From: an uncultured Bacteroidales bacterium
GTDB lineage: Bacteria > Bacteroidota > Bacteroidia > Bacteroidales > F082
DNA length: 62,144 bases
Reading direction: 5' to 3'
NCBI GenBank assembly: GCA_900318465.1
Contig: ONKQ01000011.1
Location: 1-62,144, forward strand
The notes beneath the pieces were generated by a model, which made no database searches, was not told where the DNA came from, and saw only the letters and a list, made by a program, of their open reading frames with translations. Every line of letters begins with the position of its first letter. Position 1 is the stretch's first letter. Position numbers and translations under genes: made by a program. Shown in pieces: positions 51,701-60,130 of the stretch.

Positions 51701-53297
51701 ATTTCACGTCACCGTTCACTGTGAGGCGATTGTTGAAAGTCCTGCTGTCATTCACCACATACCATCCGCTGCTCAGGGTTGCACCGTCAGCGATGGTGCT
51801 CAACCTTATGCATGACCATGCGGTTTTCTCGATGCCGTCAACATCGATGTAGTTGGCTTCCTCGACGGAGACGCCCGTATTGAGGACCACTTCGTTGCCG
51901 CTCAACTGAACGCCGTAATTGTTGTCGGAGAAGAAGAAAACATCAGGGGCAGTGTCTGGGTTCTTGGATTTGTATCCGTAGGTTAAGGTATGTGATGTAT
52001 TATAGGGTGTAAGGCCAATGCGTGCCCCTTCGGTGAAAGCTCCGTTTATATCGATGACGCGAGTGGTGCCATTATCGTCTGCGAGATAGAGGTTGTTAAT
52101 TGTGCTGTTAGTGCCAGTGTTGTCTTTGATGATGGGGTTGCCTTTCATATAGAGAATCCCATTGGTGTAGATGCCGCCGCCGTTGCCGGTGCTGCTGTTG
52201 CTGGTGAAGGTACCGCCATAAACATGGAGTGTGCCATGGTTGGAGACGGCACCACCGCCGTACTGGGTAGTGCTGTTGTCGGTGAAGGTGCCGCTGTTGA
52301 TGGTCATCATGGCACTTTGTTTATTGTAAACAGCCCCACCTTCTCTCGAAGTGTTGTTTTGGAAGGTGCCGCCATTGATGGTTAGCCAGCCTTCGTTGTT
52401 AAGGATAGCACCGCCCCTGCCTTGTTCGTTGCCTGTGCCGCGAGCTTCACAGTTTTCGATGGTGACATTGTTGAGCGTGACGGTGCTGCCGTTCCATAGG
52501 CCGCCGCCGTTGGTGCCTGCGTTGCTGCCGGAAATGTTGCAGTTAGTGATAGTCATTGCTGTGGCATACGAAGCGTTGCCGATGGCACCGCAACCGCCAG
52601 TGCTGCTGTTGCGGGTGAAGGTACAGCTCGCAATGGAGACGGAGCCAGAGCCATTTGCCGCATTATAGATGCCGCCTACATCATTTGCATTGTTTTCGGT
52701 GAAGGTGCTGTTCGTAACCGTGAGCGGGCCTTTGTTCCAAATGGCACCGGCATGGTCTGAAGCGGTGCAATCAGAAATATCACAGGTAGAAACAGTAAGC
52801 GAGCCACCATCGTTATAGATACCGCCACCGTGGATGTTGGCAGTGCAGTTTTGGATGGTGATGCCATTCAAATTGAGAATGGCATTGGCACAGACGTATA
52901 TACCTCCGCCATAGTCGGCGTGACCGCCAGAAATGATGCTTCCACTCGTATTTGAACCAGATGCGATTGTGAGTGTGCCACTTATCAAATAGATAACCTG
53001 GCCATAGGAGTAATCGGAGTCATCGTCGAAGGAATTCGGATCGCGGCTTATTGAATGACCATCCATGTATAGTGTCACTTCCCGGTCGCCAAGTGTGACA
53101 TAAAGCCTTTTATCATCTATATCGCGTTGAACGCCTTGCAAGACAATGTCAGCACCCAAATGGATGTCGCTGTAGTTAGGGTTACCAATGGCAGATTTTA
53201 AATCAGACTCCGTGCTTACGGTAATCGATGACGATTGAGCCCAAATGTTTAGCCCGAAAGCGAAGAGGGAGAGGAGGATGAGGATAGTTTTTTTCAT
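48789..53297 (-). CDS. Giant T9SS-secreted beta-helix protein
   Basis: The 1502-residue protein has a signal peptide (MKKTILILLSLFAFGLNIWAQ). Residues of roughly 85-400 hold repeats of the type GGGIYNDGGSLTVSTC and NNTSREGGAVYN, which form a right-handed beta-helix as in Chlamydia Pmp and adhesin proteins. Residues of roughly 550-720 hold GTITINGGTV(I/S)A(Q/T)G repeats. Two more domains follow before a type A sorting tail (LQIVDVMGRIIV, GVYVLRLINGDDVRTQKIAIR). The last domain contains two palindromic DNA elements that are translated. It is probably a surface adhesin or glycan-binding protein. Confidence 0.9.
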   Translation of the reverse strand: MKKTILILLSLFAFGLNIWAQSSSITVSTESDLKSAIGNPNYSDIHLGADIVLQGVQRDIDDKRLYVTLGDREVTLYMDGHSISRDPNSFDDDSDYSYGQVIYLISGTLTIASGSNTSGSIISGGHADYGGGIYVCANAILNLNGITIQNCTANIHGGGIYNDGGSLTVSTCDISDCTASDHAGAIWNKGPLTVTNSTFTENNANDVGGIYNAANGSGSVSIASCTFTRNSSTGGCGAIGNASYATAMTITNCNISGSNAGTNGGGLWNGSTVTLNNVTIENCEARGTGNEQGRGGAILNNEGWLTINGGTFQNNTSREGGAVYNKQSAMMTINSGTFTDNSTTQYGGGAVSNHGTLHVYGGTFTSNSSTGNGGGIYTNGILYMKGNPIIKDNTGTNSTINNLYLADDNGTTRVIDINGAFTEGARIGLTPYNTSHTLTYGYKSKNPDTAPDVFFFSDNNYGVQLSGNEVVLNTGVSVEEANYIDVDGIEKTAWSCIRLSTIADGATLSSGWYVVNDSRTFNNRLTVNGDVKFILADGKTLTTTKGIAVNENNTLTIYGQSGQTGILNATLPDGTLHSAIGGDNQSNTGTITINGGHVTAQGNQGGAGIGGSIDHNGGIITINGGTVSATGGGQGAAIGGGLSGNGGTITINGGTVIAQGGAGAAGIGGGLSSNGGSIVINGGIINATGGSSAAGIGNTVATITLNWTNLTDSYTSTTYEGTVTVTTNKFFTSPDGTISSLSGTVNDNSILAGKTLVPKAAYHINTICNINEFSNHITLSETLAFSDSIVTVTIDPIDRYTCFVSAIGATSGDEITLNNSGENAYTFTMLFEDVNLYVDFKIPYLDLAGVTQYATAHSITNSTTSLGDGWYAVTSNVTNSNRIQAEGDVNIILCDGVTMTNSLGIDTYDEKSLNFWGQSAGTGTWQVTDPAYDANGIGDNDGSRGNISFNGGTVSAKGGTLKNGIRGETITLYGGTVWAKSYRGDVTLERFFSDDNNTIFEPKVYPYGNNNGTALDNKTLKPAGKLFLTEGEWSNTGNWYKGELPDRNDYVLMRASATIPDGCVAQVYRVFFSDNATLTIADGGQLIYSFYNADHPTEDQFLQATVEKNIIGTGHDDWANASNGWYFITAPMYVPLHPFYSTNMLTDDDPTLITETNPDGHSYDLYIYFADNAKPWYNYRQHTFNIEHGRGYLYANANSITLRFMGLVYPYRGADNNKVTLVRNGWNLIGNPFTCKVTVDHAFAELNNGSAVDYKTSGNTIMPCAGIAVYGNAGDKVTFTMVEPDQAPTPSNPSLNIAVTQQAPDRGTAAIVDNAIVSFNEGSALPKFHFLEQDANIYIPQDNKEFAIATSEGYGEIPVNFKATKDGQYTISVNPEGVVMNYLHLIDNLTGADIDLLATSDYTFTTKTTDYESRFRLVFACGEANGDNENAPFAFVSNGEIIITGVGDAFNASLQIVDVMGRIIVCRDAVPASLSTNGIAPGVYVLRLINGDDVRTQKIAIR
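48877..48899. repeat. AGAGACGCA palindrome A inside the sorting domain
   Basis: AGAGACGCA (48877-48885) and TGCGTCTCT (48891-48899) flank a five-base loop. The coding strand reads CRDAVPASLS here. Confidence 0.9.
48938..48958. repeat. GAGACGCATT palindrome B inside the sorting domain
   Basis: GAGACGCATT (48938-48947), one central base, and AATGCGTCTC (48949-48958) form a near-perfect palindrome. It is read as GDAFNASL, directly before the conserved IVDVMGR. Confidence 0.9.
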
Positions 53298-53373
53298 TTT
53301 GTTATTATGTTTGTTGATTGTTGATTGTTGTGTTCTCCCCGACTGCGCTGCGCTTGTCGAGGGTTGAGATACT

Positions 53374-54597
53374 TCATCCCTCCGCTTGGAACAGCGTAAT
53401 GATGTTCAGAATGACCTCCGAAGCCTTCATCATGCTTTCTAACGGCACGTATTCCAGTTTGCCGTGGAAGTTGTGTCCGCCGGCGAAGATGTTAGGGCAG
53501 GGGAGACCCATGAACGAGAGGTTCGCGCCGTCGGTGCCGCCACGGATGGGTTGCACTTTCGGCTTGATGTTGGCCATTTCCATCGCCTTAATCGCTCTTT
53601 CCACGATGAAGAAATGTGGCTCCACCTCCTGGCGCATGTTATAGTATTGGTGCTTCAGCTCCAACTTCACTACATCGCCGTATTTCTTGTTCAAAAACTC
53701 TGCCACTGAGGTAATTAGGGATTTCTTTTCCTCGAACTTGGCGCGGTCGTGGTCGCGGATGATGTACGACATCGTGGTCTCTTCCACCGTGCCGTTGATG
53801 TCGGTGAGGTGGAAAAAGCCCTCGTAGCCTTGCGTGAAGCGCGGACGTTGTTCCACGGGCAGCATCCCATTGAGTTCCATAGCAATCAGCATCGAGTTCA
53901 CCATCTTGTCCTTGCCATAGCCGGGGTGGATGTTGCTGCCTTGGATGTGTATCTTGGCGCCAGCGGCATTGAAGTTTTCGTACTCCAACTCGCCGATTTC
54001 GCCGCCGTCCATGGTGTAGGCATATTTGGCACCGAATTTCTTCACGTCAAATTTCACCACACCGCGCCCGATTTCCTCGTCGGGCGTGAAACCAATCTTG
54101 ATTTCGCCGTGCTTGAAATCGGGATGCTCCATCATATATTGGGCGGCATACATGATTTCGGCCACACCCGCCTTGTCGTCGGCACCGAGCAGGGTCGTGC
54201 CGTCGGTGGTAATCATCGTCTGGCCTTTATATTGCGCCATTTCAGGGAATTCCGAAACGCGCAGGACGATGTTCTTCTCCTTGTTCAGGACGATGTCGCC
54301 ACCATCATAATTCTCAATGATTTGGGGCTTGATGTCGGCTCCCGAAGCGTCGGGCGAGGTGTCCACATGCGCTATGAAGCCGATGGTAGGAATTTCCCTG
54401 TCCACATTGGACGGAATCGTGGCCATTACGTAGCCATATTCGTCAAGCGTGGCTTCAATGCCCATAGCTTGCAATTCATCGCGAAGCATCTGCAAGAGGT
54501 TCAACTGTTTGGCAGTGCTGGGCTGCGATTCGGAGTTTTCGTCGGAGGTCGTCTCCACCGAGACGTATCTCAGGAATTTGTCTAAAATCTTTTCCAT
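53374..54597 (-). CDS. pepT: Peptidase T (aminotripeptidase, M20B)
   Basis: The 407-residue zinc enzyme removes the N-terminal residue of tripeptides in the cytosol. The metal sites are GFIAHVDTSPDASG, GTTLLGADDKAGVAE, GFTPDEEIGRGVVKFD and PIRGGTDGANLSFMGLPCPN. The length is normal. The T9SS beta-helix gene follows on the same strand after about 75 bases that hold TGATTGT repeats but no clear terminator. Confidence 0.96.
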   Translation of the reverse strand: MEKILDKFLRYVSVETTSDENSESQPSTAKQLNLLQMLRDELQAMGIEATLDEYGYVMATIPSNVDREIPTIGFIAHVDTSPDASGADIKPQIIENYDGGDIVLNKEKNIVLRVSEFPEMAQYKGQTMITTDGTTLLGADDKAGVAEIMYAAQYMMEHPDFKHGEIKIGFTPDEEIGRGVVKFDVKKFGAKYAYTMDGGEIGELEYENFNAAGAKIHIQGSNIHPGYGKDKMVNSMLIAMELNGMLPVEQRPRFTQGYEGFFHLTDINGTVEETTMSYIIRDHDRAKFEEKKSLITSVAEFLNKKYGDVVKLELKHQYYNMRQEVEPHFFIVERAIKAMEMANIKPKVQPIRGGTDGANLSFMGLPCPNIFAGGHNFHGKLEYVPLESMMKASEVILNIITLFQAEG

Positions 54598-54620
54598 TTT
54601 CGTGAGGTTTTAATTTGGCA

Positions 54621-54628
54621 CAAAAGTA
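54621..54628 (-). promoter_or_regulatory. -7 box of pepT
   Basis: The minus strand reads TACTTTTG, 23 bases before the pepT ATG. Confidence 0.6.
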
Positions 54629-54642
54629 GAAAAAAAAATTAT

Positions 54643-54679
54643 ACAAAAAAAACCGCGGCCGGATTGCTCCGAACCGCGG
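54643..54679 (-). terminator. Rho-independent terminator of yitT
   Basis: On the minus strand CCGCGG pairs with CCGCGG, an inner CGGA/TCCG helix continues the stem, and eight T follow. Confidence 0.9.
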
Positions 54680-54718
54680 ACCATGAAAAAAAACAACATT
54701 ACTCTACTCCTCTTATTC

Positions 54719-55711
54719 TTAACGCCTTTCAGCGTGTTTTCTTGTGCGGTGGCGGTCTTTGGCCCACAGGCCGTACACCTCACTCACGTTGCCTGCCGTG
54801 GTGAAGGCATTGATTTCGTTCTTGCCGAGGTATTCCATCAGTTTTGAGAATTCGTCGTTGGTGAGCAACGATTCCAATTCAATCGACTTTTCGTTGGTGT
54901 AGCCTCCGATGACCTCATAAAGCGTGCAGCCACGGTGAAGCTCGTCGATGATGTAGCGGCGAATGCGGTCGTAGTCTTTCGAGACGATGCAAACACGTTT
55001 GCGTTGGTTGAGATTGGCTGTGAACATATTCACTACCAAACCGTTAATCCAAGTGGCGATGAGGCCGATGATGACCATCTGGAAGGGATTGATAGCGAAA
55101 GCAGTGAGGCAGATGATGGCACCCGCCACGCTCACCGACTTGCCCATGTCGAAATGCAGGTATTTGTTGACGATCTTGGCCAAAATGTCGAGGCCGCCCG
55201 TGGAAGCGTTGATGGAGAACATCAGCGTTTGGGCCGCGCTGAGGATGATCACGCAGCAAAGCAGGTCGAACCACGGGTTGCCCATCACGGAATAGGCCGA
55301 ACTGGGGTCGACACCCATATTAATAAGGTAGCTGTTCGGGGTGGCGAAATTTTCCCAAGGGTAAATCCACTCGCACACCTTGGTCATGGGACCGAGAATC
55401 ATGGCGCAATACACTGTTTTGAGTCCGAACTCCTTGCCGATGAGCAAATAGGCCAGAATCAGCAAGATAGCGTTGATGATGGAAATCATCATCGAAAGGC
55501 TGATGCTGATGCCCATGCCGTTGAAAATGTTGGTCAGCACGATGGAAAGACCCGAAATGGAGCCGACAATCAGTTTGCTCGGGACGAGGAAATAATACAC
55601 GCAAACGCCCGTCATGAACATGCCGAAAGTCATAATCAGCAGCTCAACCCAGAACTTTTTGCTGACCAAAGCCTGGCCGATTTCGTTCATTATGTCGTTA
55701 AACTTACTCAT
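54719..55711 (-). CDS. YitT family membrane protein
   Basis: The 330-residue protein has five or six membrane helices in the N-terminal 215 residues (FMTGVCVYYFLVPSKLIVGSISG and others) and a C-terminal DUF2179 domain (GCTLYEVIGGYTNEKSIELESLL). This is the layout of YitT/YpjC-type proteins, which may be transporters; the substrate is unknown. It is a single-gene unit with a strong terminator. Confidence 0.9.
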   Translation of the reverse strand: MSKFNDIMNEIGQALVSKKFWVELLIMTFGMFMTGVCVYYFLVPSKLIVGSISGLSIVLTNIFNGMGISISLSMMISIINAILLILAYLLIGKEFGLKTVYCAMILGPMTKVCEWIYPWENFATPNSYLINMGVDPSSAYSVMGNPWFDLLCCVIILSAAQTLMFSINASTGGLDILAKIVNKYLHFDMGKSVSVAGAIICLTAFAINPFQMVIIGLIATWINGLVVNMFTANLNQRKRVCIVSKDYDRIRRYIIDELHRGCTLYEVIGGYTNEKSIELESLLTNDEFSKLMEYLGKNEINAFTTAGNVSEVYGLWAKDRHRTRKHAERR

Positions 55712-55816
55712 AATATTTTGGTTTACAATTTTTTAATACAATTCTTTCATTCGAAATTTGCGGCTGCAAAGGTCGGAAATCTTTTTGAGATATGAAAATA
55801 ATTCGAATAATAATTG

Positions 55817-55824
55817 TATTTTTG
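55817..55824 (+). promoter_or_regulatory. -7 box of the dehydrogenase operon
   Basis: TATTTTTG lies 19 bases before the ATG at 55844. Confidence 0.55.
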
Positions 55825-55843
55825 CTCCACTAAAGATCAAATC

Positions 55844-57052
55844 ATGGAAACCTATCATATCAGAAAACAGATTCACCGATTGCCCGGCAAGGTGATTCAC
55901 ACCGTCCCGCTGCCGCAGCCACAGTTGGTGGAAGGCCACGGCGCACGCAAAAAGATGGGCAAGATTTGTCAAAAATGCGGCTACAAAAATGTGTTGGTGG
56001 TCACAGACCAAACTTTGAGCAGCCTCGGATATGAGCAAGCCATTACGCAAGCCTTGGAGGAGGCCGAAATCCATTATGCCATCTACAACGACATCAATTC
56101 CGAACCTTCTATCGACCTCATTGAAGCGGGTCGCAAAAAGGCCATTGAATGTCAGGCTGAATGTGTGATTGCCCTTGGAGGCGGTTCGGTGATGGATACC
56201 ACCAAGATGATTGCTGCTGGAGCAAAGATGCCTCGTAGAAGCGTTAAGTCCTTGCTGATAAAGTTCTTGCCTGTCCCGGGTAAGACGTTGCCCATGATTT
56301 CGGTGCCTTCCACGGCTGGCACGGGAGCCGAAGTCACTGTGGGTGCCGTGGTGCATAACAGCCAAGGGGTGAAGACTTCCACCGTGTTGATTGGCCTTGA
56401 TGTGACCCATGTGGTGCTCGACAGCGAACTAACCATCCATGCGCCTCAAACTGTGACTGCCGCCTGCGGCATGGATGCCCTCAGCCATGTCATTGAAGGT
56501 GCCGTCAGCGATGTCAAAGTGGATGAGGCGAACATGTACCTCTCCAAGGAGGGTGTGCGGCTCATTTTCGAGAATCTTCCTGTCGTGATTCGCGAACCGG
56601 AGAATATCGAAGCGCGTTTGAACATGTGTCGGGCGGCCTATTTTGGCGGCCACGCCATCAACACGCAGTTGGCGGGCTATGTCCACGCCTTTGCCCACAG
56701 CATCGGGGCAAGGTATCATCTGCCTCACGGACAAGCCATCTCCTTGATGCTCATGCCCGTATTAGAATTCCAGAAAGAGGTCTGCACGGAAAAATACGCC
56801 ATGTTGGCCCGACATTGCCATTTTGCCCACCTCGACACTGACGACGGGCAGGCCGCCGAACTATTCCTGCAAGCTGTTGCCCAATTGATGGCTCAATGCG
56901 GCATGGACAAGCTCGTGTCTCCCGTAAAAAGCGAGGATTACGAGGAATTGACTCGAATGATTGTCCAAGACTCCATCAATTATTCTGCGCCTATCACAAT
57001 GAATAATAACGATATAGAACAGATCCTAAAAACTGTCACACCTAAACCATAA
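55844..57052 (+). CDS. Iron-containing alcohol dehydrogenase
   Basis: The ATG at 55844 gives 402 residues. The family signs are ALGGGSVMDTTKMIAAG for the dinucleotide, ISVPSTAGTGAEVT, and the metal ligands in GMDALSHVIEG, HAFAHSIG and LPHGQAIS. The enzyme interconverts alcohols and aldehydes. Paired with the aldehyde dehydrogenase nine bases downstream, it could link an alcohol with the corresponding acid through an aldehyde. The substrate cannot be named from sequence. Confidence 0.92.
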   Translation: METYHIRKQIHRLPGKVIHTVPLPQPQLVEGHGARKKMGKICQKCGYKNVLVVTDQTLSSLGYEQAITQALEEAEIHYAIYNDINSEPSIDLIEAGRKKAIECQAECVIALGGGSVMDTTKMIAAGAKMPRRSVKSLLIKFLPVPGKTLPMISVPSTAGTGAEVTVGAVVHNSQGVKTSTVLIGLDVTHVVLDSELTIHAPQTVTAACGMDALSHVIEGAVSDVKVDEANMYLSKEGVRLIFENLPVVIREPENIEARLNMCRAAYFGGHAINTQLAGYVHAFAHSIGARYHLPHGQAISLMLMPVLEFQKEVCTEKYAMLARHCHFAHLDTDDGQAAELFLQAVAQLMAQCGMDKLVSPVKSEDYEELTRMIVQDSINYSAPITMNNNDIEQILKTVTPKP

Positions 57053-57061
57053 CCCCTCATC

Positions 57062-58480
57062 ATGTCCTACACCGAAAACGAAATCAGCGCAATCGTAGCT
57101 GCACAACGGAAGTTTTTCCGCACCGGCACCACGCTACCCATTAAATGGAGAATCCAGCAACTCAAGAAACTGAAAGCCGCCGTGATAGCCCATGAAACCG
57201 AGATGGAAGATGCCCTTGGCCAAGACCTTGGCCGGAGCCGCGTGGAGGCTTATCTCTGCGACGTTGGCCCCATCATCGTGGAAATCAACGAAATGATTCG
57301 CGGATTGCGGCGTTGGTCGCGCCCCGAGAGGCATTTCAGCGGGCTTATGTGCTTCCCGAGCCTAATTACTAAGGTGTATAAAATGCCTTACGGCGTGTCG
57401 TTGGTCATCAGTCCGTTCAATTTCCCGATGCTGCTCACCATCGGCGTGGTGGCGGCGGCGATGTGTGGCGGCAACACGGCAGTCATCAAGGCCAGTTCCA
57501 AGTCGGCGGCCAGCACTGCATTTCTCAAAAAGTTCTTCGCCGAGGTTTTCCCGCCCGAATATGTCACCTTGATTGACGGCGGTCACGATGTAGCGGACAT
57601 GTGTTTGGCCCAGCGTTTCGACAAGATTTTCTACACGGGTTCGCCCTCGGTAGGCAAGCATGTGTTGGCCGAGGCCGCCAAAAACCTCACCCCCGTAGCC
57701 TTGGAACTCGGTGGCGAAACCGGCAACTGGTGCGTCGTCCGCAAAGACGCTGACCTGAAAGACACCGCCCGCAAGATTGCCTTCTTCAAACTCTGCAACG
57801 CCGGACAAATCTGCATCAATATCAACCAGATAGCCGTTGCTGAAGAAGTGGCAAAGCCTTTTATTGAGGAACTCAAACAAGCCTTCATCAAGCAAATCGG
57901 CGAACATCCTGAAAGCAATCCCGAATATCCCAAACTCATCACCGATGGTGCCTACGACAAATGCGTCCATCTCGCCGACGAATACCGCGCCCGCATCGTG
58001 TTTGGCGGCATTGGCGACAAGGAAACGCGCCGCTTTGCGCCCACCCTCATCTATCCCGTCGACATCAACGAACACATCGTGCAACACGAGCTTTTCTGTC
58101 CCTTGCTGCCCATCGTGCCCTTCAAAGATGCCGAAGTTGACGCGCTGATGGACACCATCGCCGAGCGCGAGCATCCCTTGGCCATGTATCTGTTTACCAA
58201 GGACATGAAATGGGCCAACCGCGTCATGCAAACCCAACAATATGGCGGCGGCTGCATCAACGAGGTCTGCATCCACATGATGGTGAAAGGCGTTCCCTTC
58301 AACGGCACAGGACATTCCGGCATGGGTGCCTACCACGGCGAATGGGGGTTCCGAGAGTTCACGCATCCACAAACGGTGCTCAAAGGAAAAACAAGGTTCA
58401 ATCTGCCTTTGCGCGAGCATCCCTACGGCGGCAAGATGGAGAAGACGAAGTTGAAGATTTTGAGGGTTTTTGAACGGTAA
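57062..58480 (+). CDS. NAD(P)-dependent aldehyde dehydrogenase
   Basis: The 472-residue protein belongs to the aldehyde dehydrogenase superfamily, class 3-like by the N-terminus (FFRTGTTLPIKWRIQQLKKLK). It has SPFNFPMLLTIG, FYTGSPSVGKHVLAEAAKN, the Glu in LELGGETGNW and the catalytic Cys in CNAGQICININ. Usual members of this class have NAGQTC, so Ile replaces Thr here. It forms an operon with the alcohol dehydrogenase. Confidence 0.93.
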   Translation: MSYTENEISAIVAAQRKFFRTGTTLPIKWRIQQLKKLKAAVIAHETEMEDALGQDLGRSRVEAYLCDVGPIIVEINEMIRGLRRWSRPERHFSGLMCFPSLITKVYKMPYGVSLVISPFNFPMLLTIGVVAAAMCGGNTAVIKASSKSAASTAFLKKFFAEVFPPEYVTLIDGGHDVADMCLAQRFDKIFYTGSPSVGKHVLAEAAKNLTPVALELGGETGNWCVVRKDADLKDTARKIAFFKLCNAGQICININQIAVAEEVAKPFIEELKQAFIKQIGEHPESNPEYPKLITDGAYDKCVHLADEYRARIVFGGIGDKETRRFAPTLIYPVDINEHIVQHELFCPLLPIVPFKDAEVDALMDTIAEREHPLAMYLFTKDMKWANRVMQTQQYGGGCINEVCIHMMVKGVPFNGTGHSGMGAYHGEWGFREFTHPQTVLKGKTRFNLPLREHPYGGKMEKTKLKILRVFER

Positions 58481-58502
58481 AACTCGTTGGAAAGAAGTGT
58501 AG

Positions 58503-58512
58503 GATTTTCGGT
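58503..58512 (+). repeat. 10-bp direct repeat, left copy
   Basis: GATTTTCGGT abuts the left hairpin of the ATPase module. The same ten bases occur at 60109-60118, four bases after the right hairpin. Confidence 0.6.
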
Positions 58513-58561
58513 TGAGTTTTTTCCAAAATTGCGTTTTTTTATCAACTTTGGAAAAAACTCA
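58513..58561. repeat. Hairpin element, left end of the ATPase module
   Basis: TGAGTTTTTTCCAAA (58513-58527) pairs perfectly with TTTGGAAAAAACTCA (58547-58561). The element nearly repeats at 60056-60104 in the same orientation. Confidence 0.9.
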
Positions 58562-58576
58562 GATTACAAAAACTGA

Positions 58577-60001
58577 TTATTGGAACAAGTCATCCATCGT
58601 TAAAATCGAAACAAAAGTTGAGGAATAACGGCCTTCATTAAGACCGTAAGTAGTTAGCAATGTGAGCCATAAGGCTTTCTTTGTTTTTGTTTCATTGCGG
58701 AAAGCCGCTATCCTGTTTTGCAGTTTTTTGGCCTCATCGTTATCAAGGCGAAAATCCGCCTCGCTGTATTTGATTTCAAACAGATTGATGATGCCGTCGG
58801 CGCGGTCAAGAGCCATGTCGATTTGCGCTTTCGGCGCACTTTTCTGGCTCCGCCACGAATAAAATTGGGTCGAAATCCTATCGATGTGGAGTGCTTGCTT
58901 GATTTGTTGCACATGGGTCAGGCACACCCGCTCAAAACTCAATCCCAACCATGTGTTGACCTCGGAAGTGCCGATATGGTTGCTCCAATAGCCCGTTTCA
59001 GCCTCGGCGCGCGACACAAAGGTAAGGTAGAAAAGCGAGTAGAAATCAACAAGTTGGTAGATGGCGGAATTCTTTTTCGTCGTTTTGTTGTGGATGGGAT
59101 ACTTGCGAAGAATGTCGCAATTGACGAGGTCTTCAAGTTTCCCGCTGAGCGAGCCGCTTGAATCCTGGCCCAAAGCCTTCCTCAATTCGTCGCGCGACAT
59201 TCCAGCCTTGACTTTTGCCAAAGCATTGACGATGGTCATATACGATTCCGGCGACTTGAACAAGGTGGAATACAGCCGTTTGTATTCCCTGCGCAGTTCT
59301 TCCTCGTCGCCGAAAAACAGTCGGTCGATGTTGGCGGCGAAACTCTCGCCACGATGAAGCAGGCTCAAATAATAGGGCACGCCGCCCAAGGCCATGTATG
59401 CCTGCATGACGGTCAGGCGGTCCCACTTGAATTGCCGACTCTTGAGGTATAACTCTGTCTCTTTCAGCGTAAACGGGTGCAAATGCAATTCGTGCGTGAT
59501 GCGGTCGTGGAGGCCGCCTTTGTCGTTGACGATGTTGCGTATCATCCACGAGGTGGCGCTGCCGCACACAATCAGCGTCAGGTTGTCTTGCAGCGAAGCC
59601 CAACTGTTCCAAAAATAACCCAATGCCCGCACGAATCCCGACCGTTGCGTGTCCATCGAAGGCAATTCATCGAGGAACACGATGCAACGGCGTTTCAGCG
59701 TGACTTTCTTCTTCAGGTAAAGTTTCAGGATCCTGAAAGCCTCCATCCATGTCTTGGGTTTTTCGGGCAGTTTGCCGCTATATTCCTGCATGGCGTCAAT
59801 GAAAGCCTCCATCTGCTCCTCCTTGGTGCCGTTGAGTACGCCCGTCATGGCAAAGGCCATCTTTCCATTGAACATTTGATTGACGAGATAAGTCTTGCCG
59901 ACCCTTCGGCGGCCATAAATAGCAACAAATTCAGGACGCTCGGAACTGGTATATTCCTTGAGCAATTTTATCTCATGTTCGCGACCTATCAATTTTTCCA
60001 T
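58577..60001 (-). CDS. ATPase with DUF234-like C-terminal nuclease-fold domain
   Basis: The 474-residue protein has VAIYGRRRVGKTYLVNQMF (Walker A), CIVFLDELPSMDT (Walker B) and LIVCGSATSWMI (sensor), of the archaeal-type ATPase_2 group. A winged-helix-like region follows (MSRDELRKALGQDSSGSLSGKLEDL). The C-terminus has QIDMALDRADGIINLFEIKYS, with the Asp and ExK of a PD-(D/E)xK fold, as in DUF234. It is the only gene between two matching hairpins. The function is unknown. Confidence 0.9.
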   Translation of the reverse strand: MEKLIGREHEIKLLKEYTSSERPEFVAIYGRRRVGKTYLVNQMFNGKMAFAMTGVLNGTKEEQMEAFIDAMQEYSGKLPEKPKTWMEAFRILKLYLKKKVTLKRRCIVFLDELPSMDTQRSGFVRALGYFWNSWASLQDNLTLIVCGSATSWMIRNIVNDKGGLHDRITHELHLHPFTLKETELYLKSRQFKWDRLTVMQAYMALGGVPYYLSLLHRGESFAANIDRLFFGDEEELRREYKRLYSTLFKSPESYMTIVNALAKVKAGMSRDELRKALGQDSSGSLSGKLEDLVNCDILRKYPIHNKTTKKNSAIYQLVDFYSLFYLTFVSRAEAETGYWSNHIGTSEVNTWLGLSFERVCLTHVQQIKQALHIDRISTQFYSWRSQKSAPKAQIDMALDRADGIINLFEIKYSEADFRLDNDEAKKLQNRIAAFRNETKTKKALWLTLLTTYGLNEGRYSSTFVSILTMDDLFQ

Positions 60002-60055
60002 AACATTCTATATTCTAACAGGATGCAAAGGAAATAAATTATTCTGAAACCACAA

Positions 60056-60104
60056 TGAGTTTTTTCCAAAATTGTGATTTTTTCTCGATTTTGGAAAAAA
60101 CTCA
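60056..60104. repeat. Hairpin element, right end of the ATPase module
   Basis: TGAGTTTTTTCCAAAAT (60056-60072) pairs perfectly with ATTTTGGAAAAAACTCA (60088-60104). It lies just upstream of the ATPase gene, and the loop is AT-rich. Confidence 0.9.
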
Positions 60105-60108
60105 GATT

Positions 60109-60118
60109 GATTTTCGGT
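60109..60118 (+). repeat. 10-bp direct repeat, right copy
   Basis: GATTTTCGGT matches the left copy at 58503-58512 exactly. Confidence 0.6.
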
Positions 60119-60130
60119 CGGTATTGAAAA

